64,000 bases of DNA, from assembly GCA_028877215.1 (NCBI GenBank), contig JAPPFJ010000034.1, positions 1 through 64,000 of the forward strand, read 5' to 3'. The notes below the pieces were generated by a model. That model made no database searches. It worked only from the letters and a program-made list of their open reading frames with translations, and had not been told where the DNA came from. This DNA comes from Gemmatimonadota bacterium. GTDB taxonomy: Bacteria > Latescibacterota > UBA2968 > GCA-2709665. Shown here in pieces: positions 25,602 to 33,893 of the stretch. The position numbers and the translations under genes were made by a program. Numbering within the stretch: position 1 is the first letter of the stretch; every line of letters begins with the position of its first letter.

Positions 25602-26537
25602 ATGAAAAAAATCTGTCTGGTGGGCTGCGGGACCATTGCCCGGTTGCACGCGAAGAACCTCTCGGGCTCGGCCGAGCTCTTTTTCTGCAGCCGGTCCGAA
25701 GAAAGCGCAAGGCGATTCAACGATGAATTTCGCGGCAGCGGCAGCTTCCGGCGTCTTGAGGACGTGCTGGCATCGCCCGACATCGACGCGGTGGTGATTG
25801 CATCCCCTCCCGCATTCCACAAGGACCAGGTGGTACGCGCGCTTTCGGCCGAAAAAGCCGTGATGGTCGAAAAGCCGATGTGCGTAAATCCGGAGGAGGT
25901 GGAAGCCGTCGGCGCCGCGGTAGCTTCGCGTCCGGAAGCGCTGTTGATGGTGGCCGAAAACTACTACTACAAACCGTTGCTCAAGAGAATCAAGGCATTG
26001 ACCCGGGAGCGCCGGATCGGAGACATCAGGTCGGTACAGGTGAAGAAGATGTTCACGCAGGCGACAGCCGGCTGGAAACGCCAGTACGGCGCGTTGCTCG
26101 AAGGCGGCATCCACTTTGTCGCGTTGATTTCCGCGATGTTCGAGTGTGATCCGGAACGCGTCAATGGCCGGTTTCCAGGAAGGCGCGACGGAAAACCGGA
26201 GCGGACGTCGGTTGTTGAGTTGACCTATCCCGGAAACGTAACGGCCGAGTTAATGTATTCGTGGAACATGAAAAGCCGCACGGGGGGCACCTTTCAGCAC
26301 TCCCGGATTCTTGGCACGCACGGACAGATCGTTTTTGAAAGCAATGGTCTATATGTGCTGCAGAAGGGGCGTAGAGGCGTCCGGTTTTACTTTCCCGGAA
26401 TATCGGATCTGATGGGATATCGGGAGATGACCCGGGACTTCCTGCGATGCTTGGACGACAGGAGCCGGACTCCGTATTCGGACTTTCTGAGAGCCAGACG
26501 GGATCTGAGAATCGTCTTCGATGCCTATCGGTGGTAA
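25602..26537 (+). CDS. Gfo/Idh/MocA-family NAD(P)-dependent oxidoreductase
   Basis: 311 residues, starting directly with the Rossmann motif (KKICLVGCGTIARLHAKNLS). EKPMCVNPEE carries the family Lys of the EKP motif near residue 92, and the second half begins with VAENYYYKPLLKRIKALTRE. LEGGIHFVALISAM holds the usual active-site Asp/His region, with His present. It oxidises or reduces a cyclitol or sugar using NAD(P). A start at 25536, overlapping the GMC gene, is possible but gives an atypical N-terminal extension. The gene fits a polyol-modifying step in this cluster. Confidence 0.85.
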   Translation: MKKICLVGCGTIARLHAKNLSGSAELFFCSRSEESARRFNDEFRGSGSFRRLEDVLASPDIDAVVIASPPAFHKDQVVRALSAEKAVMVEKPMCVNPEEVEAVGAAVASRPEALLMVAENYYYKPLLKRIKALTRERRIGDIRSVQVKKMFTQATAGWKRQYGALLEGGIHFVALISAMFECDPERVNGRFPGRRDGKPERTSVVELTYPGNVTAELMYSWNMKSRTGGTFQHSRILGTHGQIVFESNGLYVLQKGRRGVRFYFPGISDLMGYREMTRDFLRCLDDRSRTPYSDFLRARRDLRIVFDAYRW

Positions 26538-26858
26538 CACAGGGCGTCCCGGCGCGTTTCCCGCATGTCCGGGCAACCGGTTCAGGGCGTCCTGGGCTGG
26601 AATACGAAAACAGTTGACCCCGTTCATGCTTGTCGCTATATTTTCGGGCAGCTTCCTCCCCAAACTCCTCCTTCCTGAGTAATACTCCTTCTCAACAAGC
26701 GGCCCAGGGCCAGTACTTACGAGTATTCGCTTCCTCCACGCAACGGCCAAGATTGCTTCTGACGTATTACGTATAAAGCGGGCGTCTTGCCGTCCGGATC
26801 ACAGCCCGGGAAAAACGCCGGGATCGACGCTGCGGGGAAGGGTGCGAGGGATGTGCCG
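26538..26858 (+). promoter_or_regulatory. Intergenic stretch with a promoter for the prenyl synthase
   Basis: No gene is visible in these 321 bases. TTGACC at 26614-26619 and TATATT at 26637-26642 have 17-base spacing and point toward the polyprenyl synthase, leaving a leader of about 210 bases. No riboswitch or terminator fold is evident to me in that leader. Confidence 0.45.
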
Positions 26859-27902
26859 GTGAACGATCGCCTGAAGTCCTATCTCGATTCCTTCGTGCCC
26901 CTCATCGATGCGGAGCTCTTCAGGTTTCTGCCTCAGGCCGAGCCATTCGGCTATCTGTACGAACCGATGCGCGATTATCCGATTCGGGGAGGCAAACGGT
27001 TTCGGTCCGTACTCGTGCTGCTTGCGTGCGAGGGGTTGGGTGGCGTCGTGGAGAAGGCGTTGCGGACGGCGGCGGCGTTTGAAATGTTCCAGTCTTTCGC
27101 GCTGGTTCACGATGACATTGAAGACGGTTCGGAAATGCGCAGAGGCAAACCATGTCTGCACCATCTTCACGGCGTTCCGCTAAGCGTTAATGCGGGCGAC
27201 GCGCTCCATTCGAAGGTGTTCGAAATACTCGCCAGCAACCGGGACATTCTCGGCGACGCCATCGCGCTTGATTTGATACAGGAAATGCTCTACGGCGCCC
27301 AGCGCACGTTTGAAGGACAGGCGTACGACATCGGCTGGATCGAGTCAGGCGCCGTCCCCGAAGTTGAGATTTTTCTGGAAATGCTGCGTCTGAAGACAGG
27401 ATGGTACAGCGGGAGGGGGCCGTGCACCGCCGGTGCGATCGTCGCAGGCGCATCTCCGGATTGCCAGCGGGCGGTGGGTGCGTTCGGCGAGCGAATGGCG
27501 GTGGCTTTTCAGATCAAGGACGATCTGCTGAATCTGACCGTACGGGCCGAAGATGCGCACCAGGCCCCGGCGACGACCTCGGGAGGTTACGGAAAGGAAC
27601 GCGGCGGAGACATCGCGGAGGGAAAACGGACCCTGATGGTGATTGATCTCTTCCACAGATGTTCTCCGGATGAGCAGGAGTGGGTGCGGGAAATCCTGAA
27701 TCGAGACCGGTCAGAGACGAAAACGGACGAGGTTGAAAGGACGATTTCGCTGATGGAGCATTACGGTTCCATAAAAAGGGCCGAAGACGCGTGTCGGGCG
27801 TGGGCGGCGGACGCGGAAGCGCATCTTAACGGGATTCCTCCCTCCGAGGCCCGGGAAACCATGCGTGAGATGTGCAGTTTTCTCGTCGACAGGGCATTCT
27901 GA
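26859..27902 (+). CDS. Polyprenyl diphosphate synthase (FPP/GGPP type)
   Basis: 347 residues from a GTG preceded by GAGGG; an upstream ATG at 26787 lacks a site. The first Asp-rich motif is complete (LVHDDIEDGSEMRRGKPC, DDIED at 85-89). RGGKRFRS before it binds isopentenyl diphosphate. The second motif is FQIKDDLLN, in which the last Asp of DDxxD is Asn. A Phe five residues before the first motif would favour a C15-C20 product by the usual chain-length rule. It makes an isoprenoid precursor in the cytosol, possibly the lipid part of what this cluster exports. Confidence 0.9.
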   Translation: MNDRLKSYLDSFVPLIDAELFRFLPQAEPFGYLYEPMRDYPIRGGKRFRSVLVLLACEGLGGVVEKALRTAAAFEMFQSFALVHDDIEDGSEMRRGKPCLHHLHGVPLSVNAGDALHSKVFEILASNRDILGDAIALDLIQEMLYGAQRTFEGQAYDIGWIESGAVPEVEIFLEMLRLKTGWYSGRGPCTAGAIVAGASPDCQRAVGAFGERMAVAFQIKDDLLNLTVRAEDAHQAPATTSGGYGKERGGDIAEGKRTLMVIDLFHRCSPDEQEWVREILNRDRSETKTDEVERTISLMEHYGSIKRAEDACRAWAADAEAHLNGIPPSEARETMREMCSFLVDRAF

Positions 27903-28001
27903 GTCACATGGGACCCCGTTCCGACTCATCAGTATACAGAACACCAGTTGCAATTCGAAGATTCCCCGATTCCGCGATCTATAACCGCAGGAGGGCGAGT
28001 G

Positions 28002-28670
28002 ATGAAGTTCTTCATCGACACGGCCGATCTGGACGAGATACGCGAAGCCAACGATATGGGCGTTCTGGATGGCGTGACAACGAATCCGACGCACATCTCA
28101 AAGGAAGAAGGAACGTTTGAGGAGATCATACTCGAGATTTGCGAACTCGTGGACGGGCCGGTCAGCGCGGAGGTCGTGAGTACCGAGTGGCGACTGATGC
28201 TCGAGGAGGCGCGCCATCTGGCGAGCATACACGACAACGTGGTCGTCAAGGTTCCCATCACGCTGGACGGGCTTAAGGCGATCAGGGCCTGTAGCGATGA
28301 AGGGATCCGCACCAACGTGACGCTCTGCTTCTCCCCCAACCAGGCACTGCTGGCGGCGAAGGCGGGAGCTGCGTTTATCAGTCCTTTTCTGGGGCGCCTG
28401 GACGACATCGGGCACGTCGGAATGGACTTGATCAGGACCATTCGCCGGATTTACGACAATTACGGATTCGAGACAGAGGTGCTGGCAGCCAGTTTGAGGC
28501 ACCCTCTCCACGTCATCGATGCCGCCTGCGCCGGAGCCGATGTGTCCACGTTGCCACCCGACGTATTAAAAAAGCTGCTGGCGCATCCGCTCACGGAAGA
28601 CGGTCTCGAGCGCTTCCTGAGCGATTGGAATGCGTGGAAGGAGAACCGGTCGGAAACGGTTGTGGTTTAG
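28002..28670 (+). CDS. tal: Transaldolase / fructose-6-phosphate aldolase-like (small type)
   Basis: 222 residues, the length of the short transaldolase/FSA group. [18 protein letters not shown] and [12 protein letters not shown] are the family start; the Schiff-base Lys is K83 in [24 protein letters not shown] and [11 protein letters not shown] complete the active site, and [20 protein letters not shown] is also standard. It transfers dihydroxyacetone units in the pentose phosphate pathway, or works as an aldolase. ATG follows GCAGGAGGG. A hairpin terminator closes the block. Confidence 0.92.
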   Translation: MKFFIDTADLDEIREANDMGVLDGVTTNPTHISKEEGTFEEIILEICELVDGPVSAEVVSTEWRLMLEEARHLASIHDNVVVKVPITLDGLKAIRACSDEGIRTNVTLCFSPNQALLAAKAGAAFISPFLGRLDDIGHVGMDLIRTIRRIYDNYGFETEVLAASLRHPLHVIDAACAGADVSTLPPDVLKKLLAHPLTEDGLERFLSDWNAWKENRSETVVV

Positions 28671-28698
28671 CCTTGCCAGCGGGATCATCCGGAAACAA

Positions 28699-28734
28699 GA
28701 AAGGGCTTGTGTACGCAATCACACAGGCCCTTTC
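28699..28734. terminator. Hairpin terminator between transaldolase and tRNA-Thr
   Basis: GAAAGGGCTTGTGT pairs with ACACAGGCCCTTTC around an eight-base loop. It lies between two converging units (transaldolase + and tRNA-Thr -) and may work in both directions, though the U-tract is short on either side. Confidence 0.65.
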
Positions 28735-28741
28735 CTGCAAG

Positions 28742-28817
<76 letters not shown>

Positions 28818-28820
28818 TAA

Positions 28821-28980
28821 CAGCCCGTTGAAAAAGTCCATCCGGGCTACGGCCGGCCCTTGCGGTCGAAATACTGCGTTGCGCTCCCTCGCCGAATCGA
28901 TGGATGGGACTCGGTCGCGCGCCTTGTCTTCGGCCACAATGGCTCGGCCTCGCCTGCAGAGCGACTTCATCAACGGACTG
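28821..28980 (+). repeat. 160-bp TIR element (family 1), complete copy
   Basis: Imperfect terminal inverted repeats of about 18 bases (CAGCCCGTTGAAAAAGTC and the complement of CAGTCCGTTGATGAAGTC) bound 160 bases without a gene. The element is flanked by CTAA on both sides (28817-28820 and 28981-28984), a 4-bp target duplication. It behaves like a MITE and must be moved by a transposase not encoded here. It lies between tRNA-Thr and the promoter at 29029-29057. Confidence 0.85.
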
Positions 28981-29028
28981 CTAAAGCAATGAAAAACACA
29001 CGATTATCAACCTGAATTCGAAGCGGCT

Positions 29029-29057
29029 AAAATACAAAAGCGGCGTCTGCGTGTCAA
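29029..29057 (-). promoter_or_regulatory. Probable tRNA-Thr promoter
   Basis: On the minus strand TTGACA (29057-29052) and TATTTT (29034-29029) are 17 bases apart and read toward tRNA-Thr. The predicted start lies about 205 bases before the tRNA, but only about 40 bases if the 160-bp element and its duplicated CTAA are removed, so the element appears to have landed in the tRNA leader. Confidence 0.55.
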
Positions 29058-29112
29058 GGATAATTCTACGATTCCGACGGCCTGGTATTCGACTCGATTC
29101 AGGGAGGAGATG

Positions 29113-30342
29113 ATGCGAAAGAACCTGAGGATGGGCGCCGCGAAGGTCGACGTGACGCCGCCGGTCGGACTGTCCATGGCGGGATACGCAGGTCGCACGA
29201 ACCCGGCCATCGGTGTCCATCTGCCGCTTTGGGCCAGGGCTTTTGTGTGCGAACAGGAATTGGTACGTGTTGCGCTCGTCGTTGTGGACACAGTTGGGTT
29301 CAGCGAAGACACGACGGAGCGGATGAGGGAAGCGATCCTGGAACGGACAGGAATTGCAATCGACGGGATTCTCATTGCGACGACACACACCCACTCGGGA
29401 CCCGTAACCAACCGGTTCCGCGACAACGCACCCGACCCGTCGTATATGGCGGACCTGAAGGAACGGATCGTCGATGCGGTGATCAAAGCATCAGATGATC
29501 TGAAGCCGGTATCGATCGGCTTCGCGCAGACGCGGGAACCCGTGTTTCACCACAACCGGCGCAAGGACGGTCAACCGATCGATTCGATGCTCGGGCTGGT
29601 ACGCTTTTCGGCAGAGGACGGAAGCGCCGTGGCAACGTGGGTGAACTACGGCTGCCATCCGACCATCCTGACCGGGACGAATATCTATTGGTCCCCTGAC
29701 TTTCCCGGTGTGGTCTGCAATGAACTGGAACAAGCGTGGGGCGGTACGTCGGCGTTTTTCAACGGTTGCCTGGGCGACGTGGGGCCTTACCGGCCGGAAC
29801 AGAATTTCGCCGAGGTGCAGAAAGTGGGCGGCGGGTTGGCGGGTTCGGTGCTGGAATTGGCCGGGAACATCACACAGACGGACGTGCCTTGTCTCGACGC
29901 GCGTCGGCTCCGTTGTACGTGCCTGCTGGATACACTGCCGACGAGCGCGGATCTGAAGGAACAGTTGGCGGGCTCCAGACCTGATTCGTACCAGGCCGGC
30001 TGGGCACGGGATCAACTGGCGATGCGAGCGGCCGGTGATACGGTACCCGACAAGGTGCAACTGGAGGTGCAGGGGTTTCGGATCGGGGATGTCTTTCTGG
30101 CGTGTTTTCCAGGACAGCTGTTCGGTTCGTGGGGGCTCGAACTCAGGCGTCGATGGCCCGACGATCGATTGGTAATTGTAAATCAGGCGAACGCGCACGC
30201 CGGCTATTTCCCTTCGAAGGCGGGATGGGATGGAGGTGGTTACGAGGTCCGTTCCGCTTTCATGTTCAATTCAGATCTGCCGGCGCCGCTGACCTGGGAG
30301 GCCGGACAGCGTCTGATCGATACGGCGCTTACCCTGGCGTAG
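29113..30342 (+). CDS. Neutral/alkaline ceramidase-like hydrolase
   Basis: 409 residues without a signal peptide. The N-terminal stretch (GAAKVDVTPPVGLSMAGYAG), the metal-site motif ATTHTHSGP near residue 95 and VNYGCHPTILTG near 180, followed by FPGVVCNELE and FFNGCLGDVGPYRP, are those of the neutral ceramidase N-terminal domain family. True ceramidases are secreted and longer (about 650-750 residues with a C-terminal Ig domain); this short cytosolic form is common in polysaccharide-degrading candidate phyla and may hydrolyse another amide, such as an N-acyl sugar. AGGGAGG precedes two adjacent ATGs; the second has better spacing. A paralogue lies at 35671-37005. Confidence 0.8.
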   Translation: MRKNLRMGAAKVDVTPPVGLSMAGYAGRTNPAIGVHLPLWARAFVCEQELVRVALVVVDTVGFSEDTTERMREAILERTGIAIDGILIATTHTHSGPVTNRFRDNAPDPSYMADLKERIVDAVIKASDDLKPVSIGFAQTREPVFHHNRRKDGQPIDSMLGLVRFSAEDGSAVATWVNYGCHPTILTGTNIYWSPDFPGVVCNELEQAWGGTSAFFNGCLGDVGPYRPEQNFAEVQKVGGGLAGSVLELAGNITQTDVPCLDARRLRCTCLLDTLPTSADLKEQLAGSRPDSYQAGWARDQLAMRAAGDTVPDKVQLEVQGFRIGDVFLACFPGQLFGSWGLELRRRWPDDRLVIVNQANAHAGYFPSKAGWDGGGYEVRSAFMFNSDLPAPLTWEAGQRLIDTALTLA

Positions 30343-30401
30343 CGCGATGCGAATACAGATCCGGGTTGTAGTCGCCTCTCAATCCCTTCGAATCCGGCAG
30401 G

Positions 30402-30434
30402 AAAAAGGCTTCGGGAAGAACCCGGAGCCTTTTT
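30402..30434. terminator. Bidirectional hairpin terminator
   Basis: AAAAAGGCTTCGGG pairs with CCCGGAGCCTTTTT around AAGAA. The A-run on one side and T-run on the other let it serve both the ceramidase-like gene (+) and the converging small exported protein gene (-). Confidence 0.85.
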
Positions 30435-30487
30435 AGTCTTCGACCGTAAAATGCCCTGTTTCGTCATTTGGGCTTGAACTTTCGCGA

Positions 30488-30880
30488 TTAAGGCCGGATT
30501 GAATCCATGACGTATGGGACGGCCGGCGTCTTGAGTATACGCAGCTTGTAGTCGATGTTGGGGTCTGGTCGGGCGATGGGCATGTTGAACGCGAAACCGG
30601 CGCCGTGGTTGACGATAGGCATGTTATCCAGAGGCGACCTCTGTAACAACAGGCGCTCAAGCGCGATTGTAGCCATTGTGCGTTCCTTCTCAAGATCCCG
30701 TTTTCGATTAAGCCTCTGTCGCAGCCCCTTCAGCATTTTCCTATTGGATGATCCTTCCCCGCGTTTCGACAGCTGCCTCTTCAGTGCATCGGCGGGCGCG
30801 GGAGGATCCCCTCCCGCAGGACTCGCGATAAAATGCACAAGGGCGAGAACCGAAAGAGCGCGAAAGAATGTGCCTGGCAT
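30488..30880 (-). CDS. Small exported protein of unknown function
   Basis: 130 residues. A signal peptide is visible (MPGTFFRALSVLALVHFIAS, cleavage near SPA-GG). A Lys/Arg-rich helical stretch follows (LKRQLSKRGEGSSNRKMLKG, LRQRLNRKRDLEKERTMATI), and then a Pro-rich end. No family is recognised. ATG follows GGCAGGAGGC; an adjacent GTG one codon earlier is possible. It sits alone before the heparinase gene and could be a periplasmic nucleic-acid- or polyanion-binding protein, judging only from its basic middle. Confidence 0.6.
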   Translation of the reverse strand: MPGTFFRALSVLALVHFIASPAGGDPPAPADALKRQLSKRGEGSSNRKMLKGLRQRLNRKRDLEKERTMATIALERLLLQRSPLDNMPIVNHGAGFAFNMPIARPDPNIDYKLRILKTPAVPYVMDSIRP

Positions 30881-31021
30881 CACCGAGGCCTCCTGCCGGA
30901 AATGAAGGACGACAAAGGGATTTAACTCTGAAACGCGTCCGTCCGTTCGAAGTTCCCGGATATGGCGGTTCTAACCACCCGGCGTCCGCTGCGCGTTGCA
31001 GCCCGCCGCCTGTTCCGGTGT

Positions 31022-33781
31022 TCAGCATGTGTCCAGCCAGGCCATCCACGACTTGCCGTGCCGGATATCGTGACCCCGGTCGCCGCGACGTGTGACTAGC
31101 ACCGGTTGTCTTCCGGACTCCGTGAGCCCGAGAACCGGATAGGCCCGGATCCTATTTCCGTCTTCGGCTACGAAGATGTGTCTACCCACCAGCTGGCGCA
31201 GCCGGCTTTTCTGGCCATCGGTCACCAGGCCGGATTCACTCTCGTCAACACGGGTTTCCAGTACGGGACCGGACAGTGCCGCGAAGTCTTGCTTGAGGGA
31301 GATTTCGCCTCGCTGAAGACATGTGCCTCCCACCAGCCAGGCGTCTTCACCCGAGATGAAACCGAATCGGCCGTTGAAGCGAACGGACAGGCCCGCCGGC
31401 TCGACGGATTCGGGGGCCCGGTCGTTACCGGCGCTGATCAACACATCTCTCCCCGTGTTGGTGGTGACCTCGACGACAGTCGCGAGTGTGGTTGGGTTCA
31501 CGTAGAGAACGCGTACGGAGCTGACGGCGTTACCAACGGAGTACACCGTTACGAACGCACTGTCCCGGTTGTTTCGCCGGCGCAGGAGGTACGGGATGGT
31601 GGCGCCTCTGTCGCGGGCCTTGCGCTGTCCAAAACCCTCGCCGACAAGAACCTGTTCGGATTCGCACGCCGGGACATGTACACGGAAAGGGGTCCCGTTG
31701 CCGGGCGTCGACGCGGCGGACCAGGGGGATACCGACTGACCATGACGTGTCTGCGTGAGATCGTAAATCTCTTCGTCCGTCGGGCTGGTCCGTATACCGG
31801 AGATCGTGAGGGAACGGTCAGGTCCGTGCATGACCCAGTCGTGTCGGCCGCCGCCCCGGACGCGGAAGATATCCACGACGTATTCGCGCTGTCCGCTGCC
31901 GACGATGGCGATCGTCCGGCGGTAGTCCGAGGCGTTGGGATAGACGTTGGAATAGGCCTCCATCACCTTCACGTTCGCACATGCCGAAAAGAGTTGAAAG
32001 GTTGCCCGGCGGCCGTGCGTTGCCTGCTCTTCACCGTCAACCAGCACCAGATTGTGCGCGAAGGTGCGGTTGACTCCGTAACGGAGGTCTTCCATATCCC
32101 AAAGATAGCCGAGATCGGTGAGCAGCTCACGACCGGCCCTCCAGTAGTAAAGATTGAGGTGGTCGTGATGGTGGTGGCCCTTGAAGTCCGCGCCGTACAG
32201 GATGACAACGCTGCCGTTCCCCCGGTGTCCCGTGCGCAGGGTTCCGATGTTCAGGTGGGGCCCCAGATCGTCGGTGAACCGGGGCGGCCGTTCAGGCGGT
32301 GCGGCAGGCTGCCGGTAGAAGGCGGACGCGGTGTCCAGGTTTCCGCCGTACCAGAACTGTGCGATGCGGCCGGCATAGCAACGTTCTGTCCCGGCAATGT
32401 CCCGTTGAAGCATGCGGTTGTTTTCCGTCGGGTAGTTGCGCGCGAGGACGTCGGCGAACATGGCGGAGAGGTGGCAGGGAAGCCTGTTGTCCGCCAGCAG
32501 GGGATAGTTCAGGTCCGGCAGAAGCGGACGGGCCATGTTCTGCCAGACCGCCCGGTAGCGGGGCCATCTGTAAAGGTCCACCCGGTGCAGAGACGCCGGC
32601 GGAAGATCCACGCCGTTCGGATCCGAATAGCGCTTGAGGGCTTCGGCGATGCGCCAGATACCGGATAACATCATGCCGGCGTATCCGATGGATTCCGGTG
32701 TTCCCCCGTCGGGCAGCCACCAGTCCCGCACGGCCCTCACGAAGCCGTCGAGACCGAAACGGATCAGCAGCGGGTCGCCGCAGACGATTCCGATCAGGCC
32801 GACGGCGCAACGGTTCATTCCGGTCTTGTTGTTGATAACGTCGTCAGAGAAGAGCATCACGGCCGCGTCGAGGAACAGGTCGTGCTCGATATGCCGTTTT
32901 TCCGCGTCTGAAAGGGTTTCGGCCACAAGGTCGTAGGCAAGGATGAGTTTCTGCAGCGAGGTGCCTTCCATTCCTCCGGAGGAGCCCCAGCGCAGTACGG
33001 CCCAGTAACCGGGATGGAGCTTCCGGCTCGGTTTGTTGCCCGGCGGACACCATTCGTCTTCGGGCAGATTGTCGACGCGGGTTGCTGCGACCTTCGGATC
33101 GAAGTCCGCGATGTCGCCGTACGAGGAGTGTACGAGATACGCGGGATGGACGTCGGCAAACCGTTTCAGGATAGTCGCTGCGCTCGACGCGTAGTCCGGT
33201 ATGCCTGTCAGCGAGTAGGCCAGCGCCAGGTCTTCGGCCGTGTTCGCCGCGTGCCGGCACTGGTGTATGCGGGCATGGCCGGAAAAGCTGGAGTGGATGG
33301 CCGCGTATCCGTATGCCTGCCACGACTTGCCGCCGTATAGTGTGATATTCTGCCGGGGGTCGAAGCGGCTTGCGAAGACCACGTCTTCCGGATATTCGTC
33401 GTTTGGATATACGGTGCGGCACCCCTTGCAGTGGATGTGCGCCGGACCGTCCGGATACCAGTCGTAGGCGCCGTGCATCGGCGCGAACTCGCACTTCGGA
33501 CACATGGTAAAATGGGGTGAGTAAGGGGTCGTCGACGGCACATAGGTCCGCGCCCACTCCACGGTAACCTTCCCGGCAGCTTCGACTCTTTCCAGAAGTG
33601 TCTCCAGCGCCTTTCTTGCCCACGGGTGGTCGGAGACGTTCTCCCTGGCGCGGTCGATATCGCTCCGTGAGAAGATGGTCGCTGGATGCTCGACGTGAGA
33701 CCGGTATCGTTGCCATCGGCCGGTATCCAGCATCTCCGCGATATCGAATTCACCATGCCAGGTTTCCAGCCAGGGATACAT
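31022..33781 (-). CDS. Heparinase II/III-family polysaccharide lyase with Cys4 motif
   Basis: 919 residues, no signal peptide. Near residue 94 and 117 are CPKC and CKGC, a likely zinc ribbon (C-x2-C ... C-x2-C). An alpha/alpha toroid follows (about 150-480), with lyase residues in MNRCAVGLIG and the NKTG before it. Near residue 535 is GHHHHDHLNLYYWRAGRELL, the His-rich motif of heparinase II/III, then AHNLVLVDG. These enzymes cleave acidic glycans (heparan, alginate, ulvan-like) by beta-elimination. A TTG eight codons earlier is possible; the ATG chosen has GGGAGA upstream. It shares its architecture with the gene at 50551. GGT and ceramidase-like genes lie behind it on the same strand. Confidence 0.85.
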   Translation of the reverse strand: MYPWLETWHGEFDIAEMLDTGRWQRYRSHVEHPATIFSRSDIDRARENVSDHPWARKALETLLERVEAAGKVTVEWARTYVPSTTPYSPHFTMCPKCEFAPMHGAYDWYPDGPAHIHCKGCRTVYPNDEYPEDVVFASRFDPRQNITLYGGKSWQAYGYAAIHSSFSGHARIHQCRHAANTAEDLALAYSLTGIPDYASSAATILKRFADVHPAYLVHSSYGDIADFDPKVAATRVDNLPEDEWCPPGNKPSRKLHPGYWAVLRWGSSGGMEGTSLQKLILAYDLVAETLSDAEKRHIEHDLFLDAAVMLFSDDVINNKTGMNRCAVGLIGIVCGDPLLIRFGLDGFVRAVRDWWLPDGGTPESIGYAGMMLSGIWRIAEALKRYSDPNGVDLPPASLHRVDLYRWPRYRAVWQNMARPLLPDLNYPLLADNRLPCHLSAMFADVLARNYPTENNRMLQRDIAGTERCYAGRIAQFWYGGNLDTASAFYRQPAAPPERPPRFTDDLGPHLNIGTLRTGHRGNGSVVILYGADFKGHHHHDHLNLYYWRAGRELLTDLGYLWDMEDLRYGVNRTFAHNLVLVDGEEQATHGRRATFQLFSACANVKVMEAYSNVYPNASDYRRTIAIVGSGQREYVVDIFRVRGGGRHDWVMHGPDRSLTISGIRTSPTDEEIYDLTQTRHGQSVSPWSAASTPGNGTPFRVHVPACESEQVLVGEGFGQRKARDRGATIPYLLRRRNNRDSAFVTVYSVGNAVSSVRVLYVNPTTLATVVEVTTNTGRDVLISAGNDRAPESVEPAGLSVRFNGRFGFISGEDAWLVGGTCLQRGEISLKQDFAALSGPVLETRVDESESGLVTDGQKSRLRQLVGRHIFVAEDGNRIRAYPVLGLTESGRQPVLVTRRGDRGHDIRHGKSWMAWLDTC

Positions 33782-33893
33782 TGTCAACGAATCTCCCGGT
33801 TCCAAATGCAGAGGATTGAATAGCGCCGTTTTGCAGGTGCTGACGACTCAGCTTCCCGGTTTCGGCGGCGGGAAGTTTACGCGATGTTCGACG

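Noticed and set aside
31106-32668. A 520-codon plus-strand frame opposite the first heparinase gene
   Set aside because: No start signal or family; its codons mirror the wobble bias of the real gene.
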